The translations under genes were made by a program, and so were the position numbers. From JASGIT01 sp047601665 (GTDB lineage: Bacteria > Pseudomonadota > Gammaproteobacteria > Burkholderiales > Burkholderiaceae_C): a stretch of DNA of 64,000 nucleotides. The stretch's first letter is position 1. Each line of letters opens with the position of its first letter. The notes below the pieces were generated by a model that did not search any database, was not told the DNA's origin, and saw only the letters and a program-made list of their open reading frames with translations. The stretch spans positions 1,612,001 to 1,676,000 of the forward strand of contig JASGIT010000001.1 of assembly GCA_047601665.1 (NCBI GenBank). Reading direction: 5' to 3'. Below, one piece after another: positions 1-8,300 of the stretch.

Positions 1-244
1 GGTCTACCAGCGGCGACCAGACCCACTTGAACGCATAGGCCAGCCCCACCCAGGAGAGGTAGCCGATGGTGGTGCGGTCGATGCCCGCCTCGCGCAGCCA
101 GAACGAGAGCGTGCCCAGCACCAGCAGCAGCGGCAGCCCGGCGGAAAAGCCCAGCGCGAGCATCCGCAGGCTCGCGGGTTCCAGGTACACGCGCAGGGTG
201 GCGGCCCAGCCGGGCCGGGGGGGAGAGGTGGTGCGGTCGGACAT
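1..244 (-). CDS. ampG: AmpG-family muropeptide MFS permease (N-terminal part)
   Basis: About the first 81 residues of a membrane transporter whose 3' part lies outside the window. The reading frame begins at an ATG (complement of 242-244). It shows a short cytoplasmic N-terminus, then a first helix containing LGFSAGLPLLLVLGTLSFWL and the motif LREAGIDRTTIG, which leads into a second helix with YLSWVGLAYAFKWVWSPLVD. The G-[FL]-[SA]-[AS]-G-LP motif, followed by LREAGI and the KW.WSP loop, is characteristic of AmpG. Members of the family import anhydro-muropeptides from the periplasm for cell-wall recycling. It is divergent from the AraC-type gene that starts 41 bp away. The identification is firm for the family, but the rest of the protein cannot be checked here. 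Confidence 0.85.
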   Translation of the reverse strand, partial: MSDRTTSPPRPGWAATLRVYLEPASLRMLALGFSAGLPLLLVLGTLSFWLREAGIDRTTIGYLSWVGLAYAFKWVWSPLVD

Positions 245-285
245 GTGCCGGGCATTATCGGGGCGCGGGTTCTACCATCGGGGCC

Positions 286-972
286 ATGGCGCGCGACGCT
301 TTTCCTCCTTTCGAGCCGCACTGCTCCGTGCGCCGCTACAGCGGCGAGCACAGCGTGCACGCGCACGGCCATGCGCAGGTGCTCTACGCGCTGCAGGGCC
401 GCATGGAGCTGGAGGTGAATGGGCGCGCCGCCTTTGTCGATGCGGCCTGCGGCATGGTCATTCCCGCCGGGGTGGCGCACGGCTTCGTGGCGGCGCCCGC
501 GTCGCGCCTGTTCGTGATCGACGCGCCCGACCAGCACGGCCTGTCGCGCCTGCGCCGCTTCGCCGTGCCGCCCGCATGGCGCGGCGAAGCGCACACGCTG
601 CATGATGCCGCGGCGCGGCTGGCCGTGGTCTTGCAGGCGCCGGGCGTGCTGGCGCGCCGCGGGCTCGACGTGGCGCGGCTCGCGCGCCAGGTGCAGGCCG
701 CGCTGCACGAAGACTGGCCCACCGCCCGGCTGGCCGGGCTGTGCCACCTGAGTCCGCAGCGCTTCCACGCGCGGCTGCTGGAGCTGACCGGCCACACGCC
801 CCAGGCCTGGCTGCGCGGCCTGCGGCTGGACCAGGCCCAGGCGCTGCTGGCGCGCGGCCTGCCGCTGGAGACGGCGGCCCTGGCGTGCGGCTACGCCAGC
901 GCCAGCGCGCTGGCCTATGCCCCCCTCAAGCGCGATCGCGGCGTGGGGGCCAGGGCGTTGCGTAGCTCCTGA
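286..972 (+). CDS. AraC-family transcriptional regulator with N-terminal cupin domain
   Basis: A 228-residue protein. Residues 1-90 resemble the cupin sensor domain of AraC regulators: several His (HSVHAHGHAQ), then a Gly/Pro-rich beta barrel with VIPAGVAHGF. Residues 125-228 hold two helix-turn-helix units (RLAGLCHLSPQRFHARLLEL, then LETAALACGYASASAL). The second HTH is followed by a short tail rather than the usual longer terminus, but no frameshift is visible. It probably binds DNA and controls a nearby or unlinked gene in response to a small ligand. It is divergent from ampG, and the next gene downstream (the toxin) is convergent. Ligand and targets cannot be read from the sequence; an EamA exporter lies 0.8 kb away. 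Confidence 0.85.
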   Translation: MARDAFPPFEPHCSVRRYSGEHSVHAHGHAQVLYALQGRMELEVNGRAAFVDAACGMVIPAGVAHGFVAAPASRLFVIDAPDQHGLSRLRRFAVPPAWRGEAHTLHDAAARLAVVLQAPGVLARRGLDVARLARQVQAALHEDWPTARLAGLCHLSPQRFHARLLELTGHTPQAWLRGLRLDQAQALLARGLPLETAALACGYASASALAYAPLKRDRGVGARALRSS

Positions 973-974
973 AT

Positions 975-1391
975 TCAGCCGCCTTGCCGCCCCGCCCACT
1001 CCTCGGGCGTCACGATCAGGCCGGGAAACGCGCCGCGCAGCGCCAGAAGGTCGCCATCGCCCGTGATGAGCGCCTCGGCCTGCCCGGCATGGGCCAGCAC
1101 CAGGAATACCTGGTCCTTTGCATCGCGGCAGGCCGGCAGCGCGGGCCAGGGCCGCGGCAGTTCGACGGCATCGGTATAGGGCAGAAAATCTTCCAGCAGC
1201 GCCTGCCGGTCCTCGGCCGTCAGCCTGAATTTCGGGTAACCCAGCACCCGCAGCAGTTCGCTCACCGTTTCCTTGCATACCAAGGGCTGCAACTGCTGGT
1301 GCTGCCAGGCCTGGCGTATCCATGCCAGCCGGCCCGACGTGAACAGCAGCGCCGAAAGCACGACGTTGGTGTCCAGAACGACACGGCTCAC
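975..1391 (-). CDS. PIN-domain ribonuclease toxin of an AbrB/PIN toxin-antitoxin pair
   Basis: About 138 residues from a GTG start that overlaps the antitoxin stop (GTGA, 1388-1391). The N-terminus reads VSRVVLDTNVVLSALLF, the classic PIN start with an active-site Asp in LDTN. Further conserved acidic residues are the Glu in KETVSELLRVL, the Asp pair in ACRDAKDQVFL, and the Asp in LITGDGDLLAL, so the PIN metal site looks complete. The length fits the putative toxin family that includes COG1569 proteins. PIN toxins are usually Mg-dependent RNases that cleave tRNA or mRNA. The 4-base overlap means toxin and antitoxin are translationally coupled. The 3' end faces the AraC gene 2 bp away. Confidence 0.88.
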   Translation of the reverse strand: MSRVVLDTNVVLSALLFTSGRLAWIRQAWQHQQLQPLVCKETVSELLRVLGYPKFRLTAEDRQALLEDFLPYTDAVELPRPWPALPACRDAKDQVFLVLAHAGQAEALITGDGDLLALRGAFPGLIVTPEEWAGRQGG

Positions 1392-1606
1392 CGGCGTGCC
1401 CAGCCGATCGCGTCGTCCACATCCTGTTCCGTGATGCCGAGTTGCCGCAGCTTGTCGCGCACCGCCTGGGCCCGCTGCACCCGCACGGGCGTCAGCACGA
1501 TCCGGCCGTTCTCGGCGGCGACCTCGAAGTACTCCGCCGTGTCCACCTCCGACACCACGGCCTTGGGCAGGGTGATCTGGTTCTTCGACGTCAATTTGGC
1601 AAGCAT
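1388..1606 (-). CDS. AbrB/MazE-type antitoxin (SpoVT-AbrB domain)
   Basis: A 72-residue protein starting MLAKLTSKNQITLPKAVV, the swapped-hairpin AbrB fold (motif K.T.KNQITLPK). The C-terminal half (ILTPVRVQRAQAVRDKLRQL...) is the flexible, partly helical tail that would wrap the toxin. A Shine-Dalgarno GGAGG lies 7 bases before the ATG. As first gene of the pair it is expected to repress its own promoter, alone and as a complex with the toxin. The direct repeats CTTACTTCC and CTTACCTCC, tandem on the plus strand at about 1636-1652 just upstream, are candidate operator half-sites. Confidence 0.88.
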   Translation of the reverse strand: MLAKLTSKNQITLPKAVVSEVDTAEYFEVAAENGRIVLTPVRVQRAQAVRDKLRQLGITEQDVDDAIGWARR

Positions 1607-1734
1607 GGCGGCCTCCGGTGTTACGTCCGGGAAATCTTACTTCCTTACCTCCTTGTTTGCCAATGAGAACCCCGGGCCGCCACTTCAAGCGTTGCTCGAC
1701 AAAAGCCGCCCCGGCGCGCGCGCAGCATGGCGGC

Positions 1735-2619
1735 ATGGCAGACGACACATCGCATTCCGGTCGCGGCGCGGCCCTGGTGGCCCTGGCGGCCATCCTGTGG
1801 GGCACCACCGGCACGGCGCAGAGCCTGGGGGCGGGCGGCCTGTCGCCCTTCTGGGTGGGGGCGGCCCAGCTGGTGGTGGCCAGCGTGTTCTTTGCCGTGG
1901 CGCCGGTGCGCTCCCACGCCGCCCCCACGCCCGTGCCCTGGGCGTGGTGGTGGCTGGCCTCGGCGGGCGTGGCGGGCTACAGCATCACGTTCTATGCGGG
2001 GGTGCGCCTGGCCGGGGTGGGGGTGGGCACGGCGGTGGCCATTGGCAGCAGCCCGGTCTGGGCGGGGCTTCTCCAGGCCCTGCTGCTGCGCGCGCCGCCG
2101 TCGCCGCTGTGGTGGCTGGGCACGGCGGCCAGCGTGGCGGGCGGCGCGGCCCTGGTGCTGGGCAAGGGGGCGGGCGGGGCGGTGTCCTGGCGCGGCCTGG
2201 GGCTGTGCCTGGGGGCGGGGCTGTGGTACGCGAGCTATGTGCTGGTGAACCAGCGGCTGGTGGCCGCCCAGGCGCCGGGCCGGGTGAACCGGCGCGTGTT
2301 CGCCGGCGCGGCGCTGCTGGCGTGCCCGCTGGCCTGGCTGCTGGCGGGCGCGCCGGTGTGGAGCGCGCCCGCTCTGGCCGTGGTGGCGTACCTGGGCGTC
2401 GTGGTGTCGGGGCTGGCGTATGTGGCGTTTTCCCACGGGCTGCGCCATCTCTCGGGCGCCACGGGGGTGGCCCTGACCTTGATCGAGCCGGTGGCGGCGT
2501 TCGTGCTGGCGGCGCTGGTGGTGGGCGAGCCGCCCACGGCCCTGGCCTGCCTGGGGCTGGCGGGCGTCATCGGCGGGCTGCTGATCGTGGTGTGGGCGGA
2601 AAGCCGATCAAGGCAATAA
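1735..2619 (+). CDS. EamA-family (DMT superfamily) inner-membrane transporter
   Basis: About 294 residues from the ATG at 1735 (MADDTSHSGRGAALVALAAI). An upstream ATG at 1618 would add a poorly conserved basic tail and run through the antitoxin promoter region, so I prefer the later start. The protein is almost entirely hydrophobic, with ten predicted helices in two EamA repeats: residues about 10-145, beginning ALVALAAILWGTTGTAQ, and about 155-290, containing LIEPVAAFVLAALVVGE. The LIEPV..A motif is typical of EamA exporters. Family members export small metabolites such as amino acids or purines, but the substrate cannot be inferred. It is divergent from the toxin-antitoxin pair. Confidence 0.88.
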   Translation: MADDTSHSGRGAALVALAAILWGTTGTAQSLGAGGLSPFWVGAAQLVVASVFFAVAPVRSHAAPTPVPWAWWWLASAGVAGYSITFYAGVRLAGVGVGTAVAIGSSPVWAGLLQALLLRAPPSPLWWLGTAASVAGGAALVLGKGAGGAVSWRGLGLCLGAGLWYASYVLVNQRLVAAQAPGRVNRRVFAGAALLACPLAWLLAGAPVWSAPALAVVAYLGVVVSGLAYVAFSHGLRHLSGATGVALTLIEPVAAFVLAALVVGEPPTALACLGLAGVIGGLLIVVWAESRSRQ

Positions 2620-2764
2620 AGATTGGTGCAGGGCTTTTATTATTTCAATATCAGAAACAAACCATTCTTCTGGGGGTGGTTTATCCGGGGGTTAACCCTA
2701 GGTACAGTACATCCCATCGACGGACGACATCCCGCCGCCCGCACACCGAACCAAGGAGTTCACC

Positions 2765-3055
2765 ATGCAAGTCTTCCGCACCGTCACCACCGCCGCCCTG
2801 ATCGCCGTTGCAGGCTTCGGCAGCATCGCCCAGGCGCAAACCGCCCAAACCCAGCCCCTGACCCGCGCCGAAGTGAAGGCCCAGGTGGCCCAGGCCATGA
2901 AGGACGGCACGCTGTTCCGCGGCGGCGCGATCTACCAGCCCATCGTGGCCGACAACCTGGTCATGGCGGCCAACCGCAGCGCCCAGGCCGCCCAGCCTGC
3001 CGCACCGGTGGTGGCACAGGGCCAGGCGGCCCAAGGCAGCGCCACGGCTGAATAA
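2765..3055 (+). CDS. Small secreted DUF4148 protein
   Basis: A 96-residue protein with a clear Sec signal peptide (MQVFRTVTTAALIAVAGFGS then IAQA, cleavage about residue 24) and a mature part containing LTRAEVKAQVAQAMKDGTLF, the DUF4148 signature of small periplasmic proteins common in Burkholderiales. The C-terminal third is low-complexity Ala/Gln. A strong Shine-Dalgarno AAGGAG sits 8 bases upstream. The gene is monocistronic: an AT-rich leader lies before it and an intrinsic terminator follows 23 bp after the stop. The function of the family is not known to me; many members are highly expressed. Confidence 0.8.
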   Translation: MQVFRTVTTAALIAVAGFGSIAQAQTAQTQPLTRAEVKAQVAQAMKDGTLFRGGAIYQPIVADNLVMAANRSAQAAQPAAPVVAQGQAAQGSATAE

Positions 3056-3078
3056 GCCCCTCCCGCCCCACGCACAAG

Positions 3079-3101
3079 CCCGGCCCCGCGCCGGGTTTTT
3101 T
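3079..3101 (+). terminator. Intrinsic terminator of the DUF4148 gene
   Basis: Perfect 6-bp stem CCCGGC (3079-3084) / GCCGGG (3090-3095) with loop CCCGC, followed directly by six T (3096-3101). Confidence 0.85.
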
Positions 3102-3129
3102 CGTTTTTAGGTTCACTACACTGCGTGCC

Positions 3130-3969
3130 ATGCACGACTGCCGCTTTTGCGCCGCCACCGCCGCGCCCTGGAATGCGCGCCGGGGCTTTCTGCTGGCCGC
3201 CGCGGCCAGTGCGTCCGCGCCCGCGCTGGCGCAGGTGAACGTGGGCGGCGCGTCCATGGTGCGCAACCTGGTGCCCGCCGAGCGGCTGGAGCAGTCCGCC
3301 ACGCAGCAGTACAGCCAACTGCTGGCGCAGGCCCGCGCCAAGGGCGCGCTCGCCCCTGAGGGCGACCCGCAATTGCGCCGCCTGCACGCGATAGCGCGCC
3401 GCCTCATCCCCTACGCCGTGCAGTGGAACCCGCGCGCCAGCGGCTGGCGCTGGGAGGTCAACCTCATCGGCAGCAAGCAGATCAACGCCTTCTGTATGCC
3501 CGGCGGCAAGATCGCGTTCTTCACCGGCATCCTCGACCAGCTGAAGCTGACCGACGACGAGGTCGCCATGGTCATGGGCCACGAAATGGCCCACGCGCTG
3601 CGCGAACACGCGCGCGAGCGGCTGGCCAAGACCCAGGCCACGGGCCTGGGCCTGTCGCTGGGCGCGCAGCTGCTGGGCCTGGGCGACATCGGCAACATGG
3701 CGGCCAACCTGGGCACGCAGCTGCTCACGCTCAAGTTCAGCCGGTCGGACGAGTCGGAGGCCGACCTCGTGGGCCTGGAGCTGGCCGCGCGCGCGGGCTT
3801 CAACCCGCAGGCCGCTGTGAGCCTGTGGCGCAAGATGGGCGAGGCCACGGGCGGCCAGGCGGGCACCGCCTTTCTCTCCACCCACCCGAGCGGCCCCGAC
3901 CGCATCCGCGAGCTGGAGCGCAACGTGCCCAAGGTGGAAGGGCTGTACCGCGCGGCCCGGAAGAGTTAG
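3130..3969 (+). CDS. M48-family zinc metallopeptidase, exported (BepA/LoiP-like)
   Basis: A 279-residue protein with N-terminus ARRGFLLAAAASASAPALAQ (16-35), which looks like a Tat or Sec signal with a twin arginine, so the enzyme is probably periplasmic. The catalytic motif HEMAH is at 151-155 in VMGHEMAHALREH, and the third zinc ligand is the Glu in SDESEADLVG at about 210. Both match the M48B group of single-domain periplasmic peptidases that act in outer-membrane protein quality control. There are no TPR repeats as in BepA, so LoiP/YcaL is the nearer comparison. It is convergent with the next gene, and the two stop regions overlap by 4 bp. Confidence 0.87.
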   Translation: MHDCRFCAATAAPWNARRGFLLAAAASASAPALAQVNVGGASMVRNLVPAERLEQSATQQYSQLLAQARAKGALAPEGDPQLRRLHAIARRLIPYAVQWNPRASGWRWEVNLIGSKQINAFCMPGGKIAFFTGILDQLKLTDDEVAMVMGHEMAHALREHARERLAKTQATGLGLSLGAQLLGLGDIGNMAANLGTQLLTLKFSRSDESEADLVGLELAARAGFNPQAAVSLWRKMGEATGGQAGTAFLSTHPSGPDRIRELERNVPKVEGLYRAARKS

Positions 3970-4604
3970 GTCCCGCCCACGAACGGGTTGCTGCGCCGCT
4001 CGCGCCCGAAGGTGCTTTCCGGCCCGTGGCCGGGGATGAACACCGTGTCGTTGCCCATGGGCCACAGGCGCTGGGTGATGCTGTCGATGAGCTGCTGGTG
4101 GTTGCCCTGCGGGAAGTCGGTGCGCCCGATGCTGCCCGCGAACAGCACGTCGCCCACGAAGCAGCGCCCGATCTGCGGCGCGTGGAAGACCACGTGGCCC
4201 GGCGTGTGGCCGGGGCAGTGGCGCACGTGCAGCGTCTCGCGGCCGATCTGCACCGTGTCGCCGTCGTGCAGCCAGCGCGTGGGCGTGAAGGGCAGCGCGG
4301 GCGGAAAGCCGAACATGGCGCTTTGCTGCGGCAGCGCGTCGATCCAGAACTGGTCGCCCTCGTGCGGGCCGATGATGGGCAAACCGAGCTTCTGCGCGAG
4401 TTCGCCCGTGCCGCCCGCGTGGTCGATGTGCGCGTGCGTGAGCCAGATGGCCTTGAGGTTCAGGCCCCGGCGCTGCACCTCGGCCAGCAGGTCGGGCAGG
4501 TCGCCGCCGGGGTCGATGAGGGCGGCGTCCAGGGTGGCGTCGCACCACACGAGGGAGCAGTTCTGCGCGAAGGCGGTGACGGGGTGGGTGTGGTAGTGGA
4601 GCAT
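3966..4604 (-). CDS. Metallo-beta-lactamase-fold hydrolase (GloB/YcbL-like)
   Basis: A 212-residue single-domain protein with the complete MBL metal site: THAHIDH at 56-62, the His in CPGHTPGH (about 130-137), the Asp in VGDVLF (about 152), and the His in FIPGHGPEST near residue 195. The short C-terminus, without the glyoxalase II substrate domain, and the motif GSIGRTDFP match the YcbL-type subgroup, which hydrolyses thioesters such as S-lactoylglutathione. It is cytoplasmic, with no signal peptide. The start is the ATG at 4604; a dispersed palindromic repeat lies just upstream. Confidence 0.85.
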   Translation of the reverse strand: MLHYHTHPVTAFAQNCSLVWCDATLDAALIDPGGDLPDLLAEVQRRGLNLKAIWLTHAHIDHAGGTGELAQKLGLPIIGPHEGDQFWIDALPQQSAMFGFPPALPFTPTRWLHDGDTVQIGRETLHVRHCPGHTPGHVVFHAPQIGRCFVGDVLFAGSIGRTDFPQGNHQQLIDSITQRLWPMGNDTVFIPGHGPESTFGRERRSNPFVGGT

Positions 4605-4626
4605 GGGATGGTTCTGAAAGAGGTTA

Positions 4627-4675
4627 TTTTGGCATCTAGCCCTTATCCATGAAGCGCTGGCAGCTATGGTTTTGG
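4627..4675 (+). repeat. Dispersed palindromic repeat, copy a
   Basis: Matches the family consensus right arm AAGCGCTGGCAGCTAT at 4652-4667, with a diverged left arm GGCATCTAGCCC at 4631-4642. It is intergenic between two minus-strand genes. Confidence 0.7.
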
Positions 4676-4688
4676 TAGTAATTATGGG

Positions 4689-5345
4689 CTAGGGCTGTGG
4701 CGCTGCGGGCTGTTCCCCGAACACCACTTCGATCCGGATTCTGGACTTCACCACCCGCCCATCGCGCTGGCCGGCCAGATAGCGCGCGGCCATGAAGGCT
4801 TGCCGCACGGCTTCCTCGTACTCGGGGGGGAGCCGGGGGTCCTGGGGCTGCACGTCGCGCACCCGTCCCGTTTCGTCGATGAAGACCGCCACGATGCCCA
4901 CCCTGGCGCCCATGGCATCGGCCGGAGCGCCGGCAGGCTCCGGAATCTCCACCGGCGCTATGAGCATGGGCGCCAGGGTCAGCAGGGGGCGCGGCAGGTA
5001 GCCTGCTTCGTCGCCGCCGTAGGCCGATGGCGCCGGGGTGGCGGGGCGGTCCGTGCCGGGCCGCTGCGGGGGTGGCGCAGGCGGCTTTTTTGCGGGTTGT
5101 GCCTTTGTGGCCCGTGGGGCGTCCATGGCGGCAGGGGGCGCCGCCGTGGTGGCGGGAGCCGTTAGCGGCACCAGCCGGCCTTGCAATACAGGCGCTGCCG
5201 CAGCCGCCAGCACCTGCGGCGGCGCGTTGCGCAGCGCCAGCGCAAGGGCTGCCGCATGGAGCCCGATCGAGAGGCCGGTGCACAGCCCCAGGGTCAGGCG
5301 TGCACGCGCCTTGGCGGAAAGGGTCAATTCACCAGTTCGCGCCAC
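4689..5345 (-). CDS. TonB-like protein at the end of the pilus operon
   Basis: About 218 residues from a GTG at 5345; a TTG at 5327, which overlaps the pilY1 stop, is an alternative start (212 residues). One N-terminal membrane helix (LTLGLCTGLSIGLHAAALAL) is followed by a Pro/Ala/Lys-rich periplasmic linker (PAKKPPAPPPQRPG). The C-terminal domain contains VAVFIDETGRVRDVQPQD, LPPEYEEAVRQAFMAARYLA and VKSRIRIEVVF, which is the TonB/TolA C-terminal fold. TonB-type proteins pass proton-motive energy from ExbBD to outer-membrane receptors, but no exbBD or receptor lies nearby. The gene overlaps pilY1 and is probably transcribed with it. Whether it works with the pilus or is a hitch-hiker is open. 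Confidence 0.7.
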   Translation of the reverse strand: MARTGELTLSAKARARLTLGLCTGLSIGLHAAALALALRNAPPQVLAAAAAPVLQGRLVPLTAPATTAAPPAAMDAPRATKAQPAKKPPAPPPQRPGTDRPATPAPSAYGGDEAGYLPRPLLTLAPMLIAPVEIPEPAGAPADAMGARVGIVAVFIDETGRVRDVQPQDPRLPPEYEEAVRQAFMAARYLAGQRDGRVVKSRIRIEVVFGEQPAAPQP

Positions 5346-8300
5346 GAGGTGCGCTGGGGCGTCAGGTTGGAGCTGGAGCCAACGCCTGGCTTCTTGATGA
5401 CCGTGCTGCCGTCGCTGTTCTGCTGCACGATCCCCACCCCTGAGCCGTTGCTGTTGCCGTCTCCACCCCCCGAGCCCCCGCCGGTATCCACTCCCGAACC
5501 GCCCGTGGTGCTGGTAGCCAGCGCAACGGCGTTCTGGCCCACGATCAGTGCATTGTCGCTGGATTTCGAACCGGCGGTGTTTCCGAGTGCATTCCCGTTG
5601 GCCGCGTTCAGGTAGTACGTCCACGAACTCCCGCCGGACGTGCAGGCATCTCCTTTGGGAATCGCCGTGGCGACGGACAACATGCCGCTGACCAGCACCA
5701 TGTCAATGGCCACCCGCTCGCCCGCCTGCGGCAAATCCACCCACCAGCCATTTTGTGCAGACCAGTTGACGGGGTTGTTCGTGATGGTGGCGGACGCCTT
5801 GTCCGTGCTGAGGGTGAGCGTCTGCTTCACCATCGTGGTGTTCTTGCGCACGTCGCCCAGGCCGGTGCTGGTCAGCGAATCCTTCACGGCGTAGACGCTC
5901 TGGGTCGTCGTGTCGGTGATGTCGGCGGTATTCAGGTATTCCCCCGTGCCTACCATGATCACCGGCAGCTTGGCCACCGTGGTCAGCCGTGGCCGCGTGG
6001 TGATGGGCTGGGGCGTGGTGCTGTTGATCTGGAACTGGGCCAGCAGCAGCGCGGCATTTTTAGGCTCCACCAGGCCATCTATGTCGAAACGCCACAGGTT
6101 GCCCAGCAGGTCGCCGCCATAAAAGCGCTTGGAGGTATTGTCTGCCGCCAGGTCGATCCAACCGCTGATCTTGGCCAGCCCGCTCGGGCTGGAGGTGCTG
6201 CCTGCCGCGGTGGCAACGTCTCCGCCCGCCACCAGCGCGCCGGTGGCGGCATTCACCACGAACAGATGGCCTTTGCCATCCCCAGGACTGGTGTTGTTGT
6301 AGCCCGACGCGAATGCCACCACCCAGGTGCCGTCCTGGCGCTTGGTGATCACCGGGTTGCCGAAGGTCAGGCCCAGGTTGTCGTTGCTGAACTCCCAGAG
6401 CGACACCGGGTTCTGCGGATCGGTGATGTCCAGCGCGTAATAGCTGCGACCGCCCTTGCCCAGGCCGCCCACCAGAATCGTTTTCCACGCACCGTTGATG
6501 TATGCATCGCCCACGACGGGCGCGCCATCCACGAAGTAGCGGTGCTTGTTGGCGTAGTCCGCATCCGCCAGCATGTACATGTTGGGCATGACGGCGGCGG
6601 GCACGTAGGCCCACAGTTCCGTGCCGCCGTCCGAGGTGTCTGCCGAAATGGCGTGCAACATGCCGTCATTGGCCGCCACGTACACCACGGGCTTGCGGTT
6701 CTTCTGGGCGGTCACGAAATTCGCGTAGCCCGTATCGCTGTAGCTGAAATTGGGCACGCCCACGTAGCGCGGCGCGCCGTTGATGATGTCGCCCAGCAAC
6801 CCCTTGTCGCGCACCCGGTACACGGCTTGCGAGGTGTTCGCTGACGTGTTGGCGCTTTCATAGGTGCGATCGCCGCTCAGGTAGTTGACCAGCCGCGCGC
6901 CATCGCTGGCGACGGTCTGTTCCGTTGCGTTCAGGGCATTGCTGCACTGGCTCACCCCGGTCTTGGTGCTGCACAGCCCCGAGAAATAGCCGCCATAGCC
7001 GTCCGAGTTCAGATTGGCCCAGTTGAACGCGCCCAGCGCGCCGCCGGTTCTGCGGTAGTAGATATTGCGGCTGGCAAGGGGCATGGCGGTCAGCTTGTCC
7101 TGGGCCGACCAGATGGGCGTGGTGCCGATGGCGCCGGTATTGCCGTTCAAGGTATAGGCCTTGAGGTCACCCACCCAGAGCGCTGTGGTGTAGCTGGCGC
7201 TGTAGATCTGGTTGTTCTCGCCCGCCACGAGTTCCAGCGTGCTGGTGGTGGCCGCCGACGACGAGCCCGTCACGGCCTGGATGGTGTTCACCACCCCCTG
7301 GATGGCCGAGGCCAGCAAGGTGGCGTTGAGCGCCGAGTAGTACTGACCGCGCCCGTCCACGGCGGCGTGCCACAGGTCGTCCACTTGGCGGGCGTCGCCG
7401 TTGCCGCTATCTGATGGCACCGGCCAACTGGCGGTGCCATTCTTCAGGTTCACGTAGGAGCCGCTGGTCTGCGTGAGGTAGTTGGGGTCGTAGGCCAGCG
7501 TGCCGCTCACCCCCAGGCCCACAGTAAAGGTGGTCATGTGCTGCCAGGTGGCCGTGTCCCGGCCCGACGTGGGAACGATGTCCGAGCAAACGTTCTGGCT
7601 GGTGCCGGAACTGGTGGAAGTGCATACGCCCGTGGCCGGGCGCAGATCCGTCTTGTAGTAGTACTCGGCCACGTCGGCCAGAGTGTTGGATGAGCCGCCG
7701 GATACGTTGGTGGTCGAAGTGGTCGCTGAGTAGATTGATTGGCCCGCCAGGCTGGCCGCTGTCTGGCTGCCATAGACCGTGCTGCTGCCGGCTGGGCAGG
7801 TATTCGTAGGACTCCCCGAATTAGTCCAGGTGCTGCCATCTGTCGAGGTCTGGAGTTGCGTGGTGACCTGGTAATACACCGTGCCACTGCTCCACGCGCC
7901 AGAGCATGTGCCACGGCTACTGTTCTTGTACTTGCTACTGGCCACCGTGTATTGGGTTCGCGAGTACGTAGTGGTAGAGATGGTGCCGTCGTACATGGGC
8001 TTGACTTCGGTGCCGTCCTGGTTGCCCACCAGATTCCCGCTCACGTCGCGGGGGCCATAGGAGGATCTGGTCGATTCATTCCAGTAGCCGTCCGTCGTCA
8101 ACAGCGTGTAGTTGCGCTGGCACGCATACTGAATCGGGTCAGGCACGCTGGTGGTAATGAAGTTTCCGGCGTAATAGCGTCCCATGGTGGACAGCGCCCC
8201 GCGCAGCGGGGTACCGCCGTTGGCGGTAGCGCCATAGAGCTTGGAATACACGGTGGCGCGCTGTGTACCTGGCTGTGTACCCGTGAAAGTGTCCAAAGGC

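Noticed and set aside
880..972. Possible frameshift at the end of the AraC-type gene
   Set aside because: The second HTH is complete and the short tail can be natural; no better frame continues the protein.
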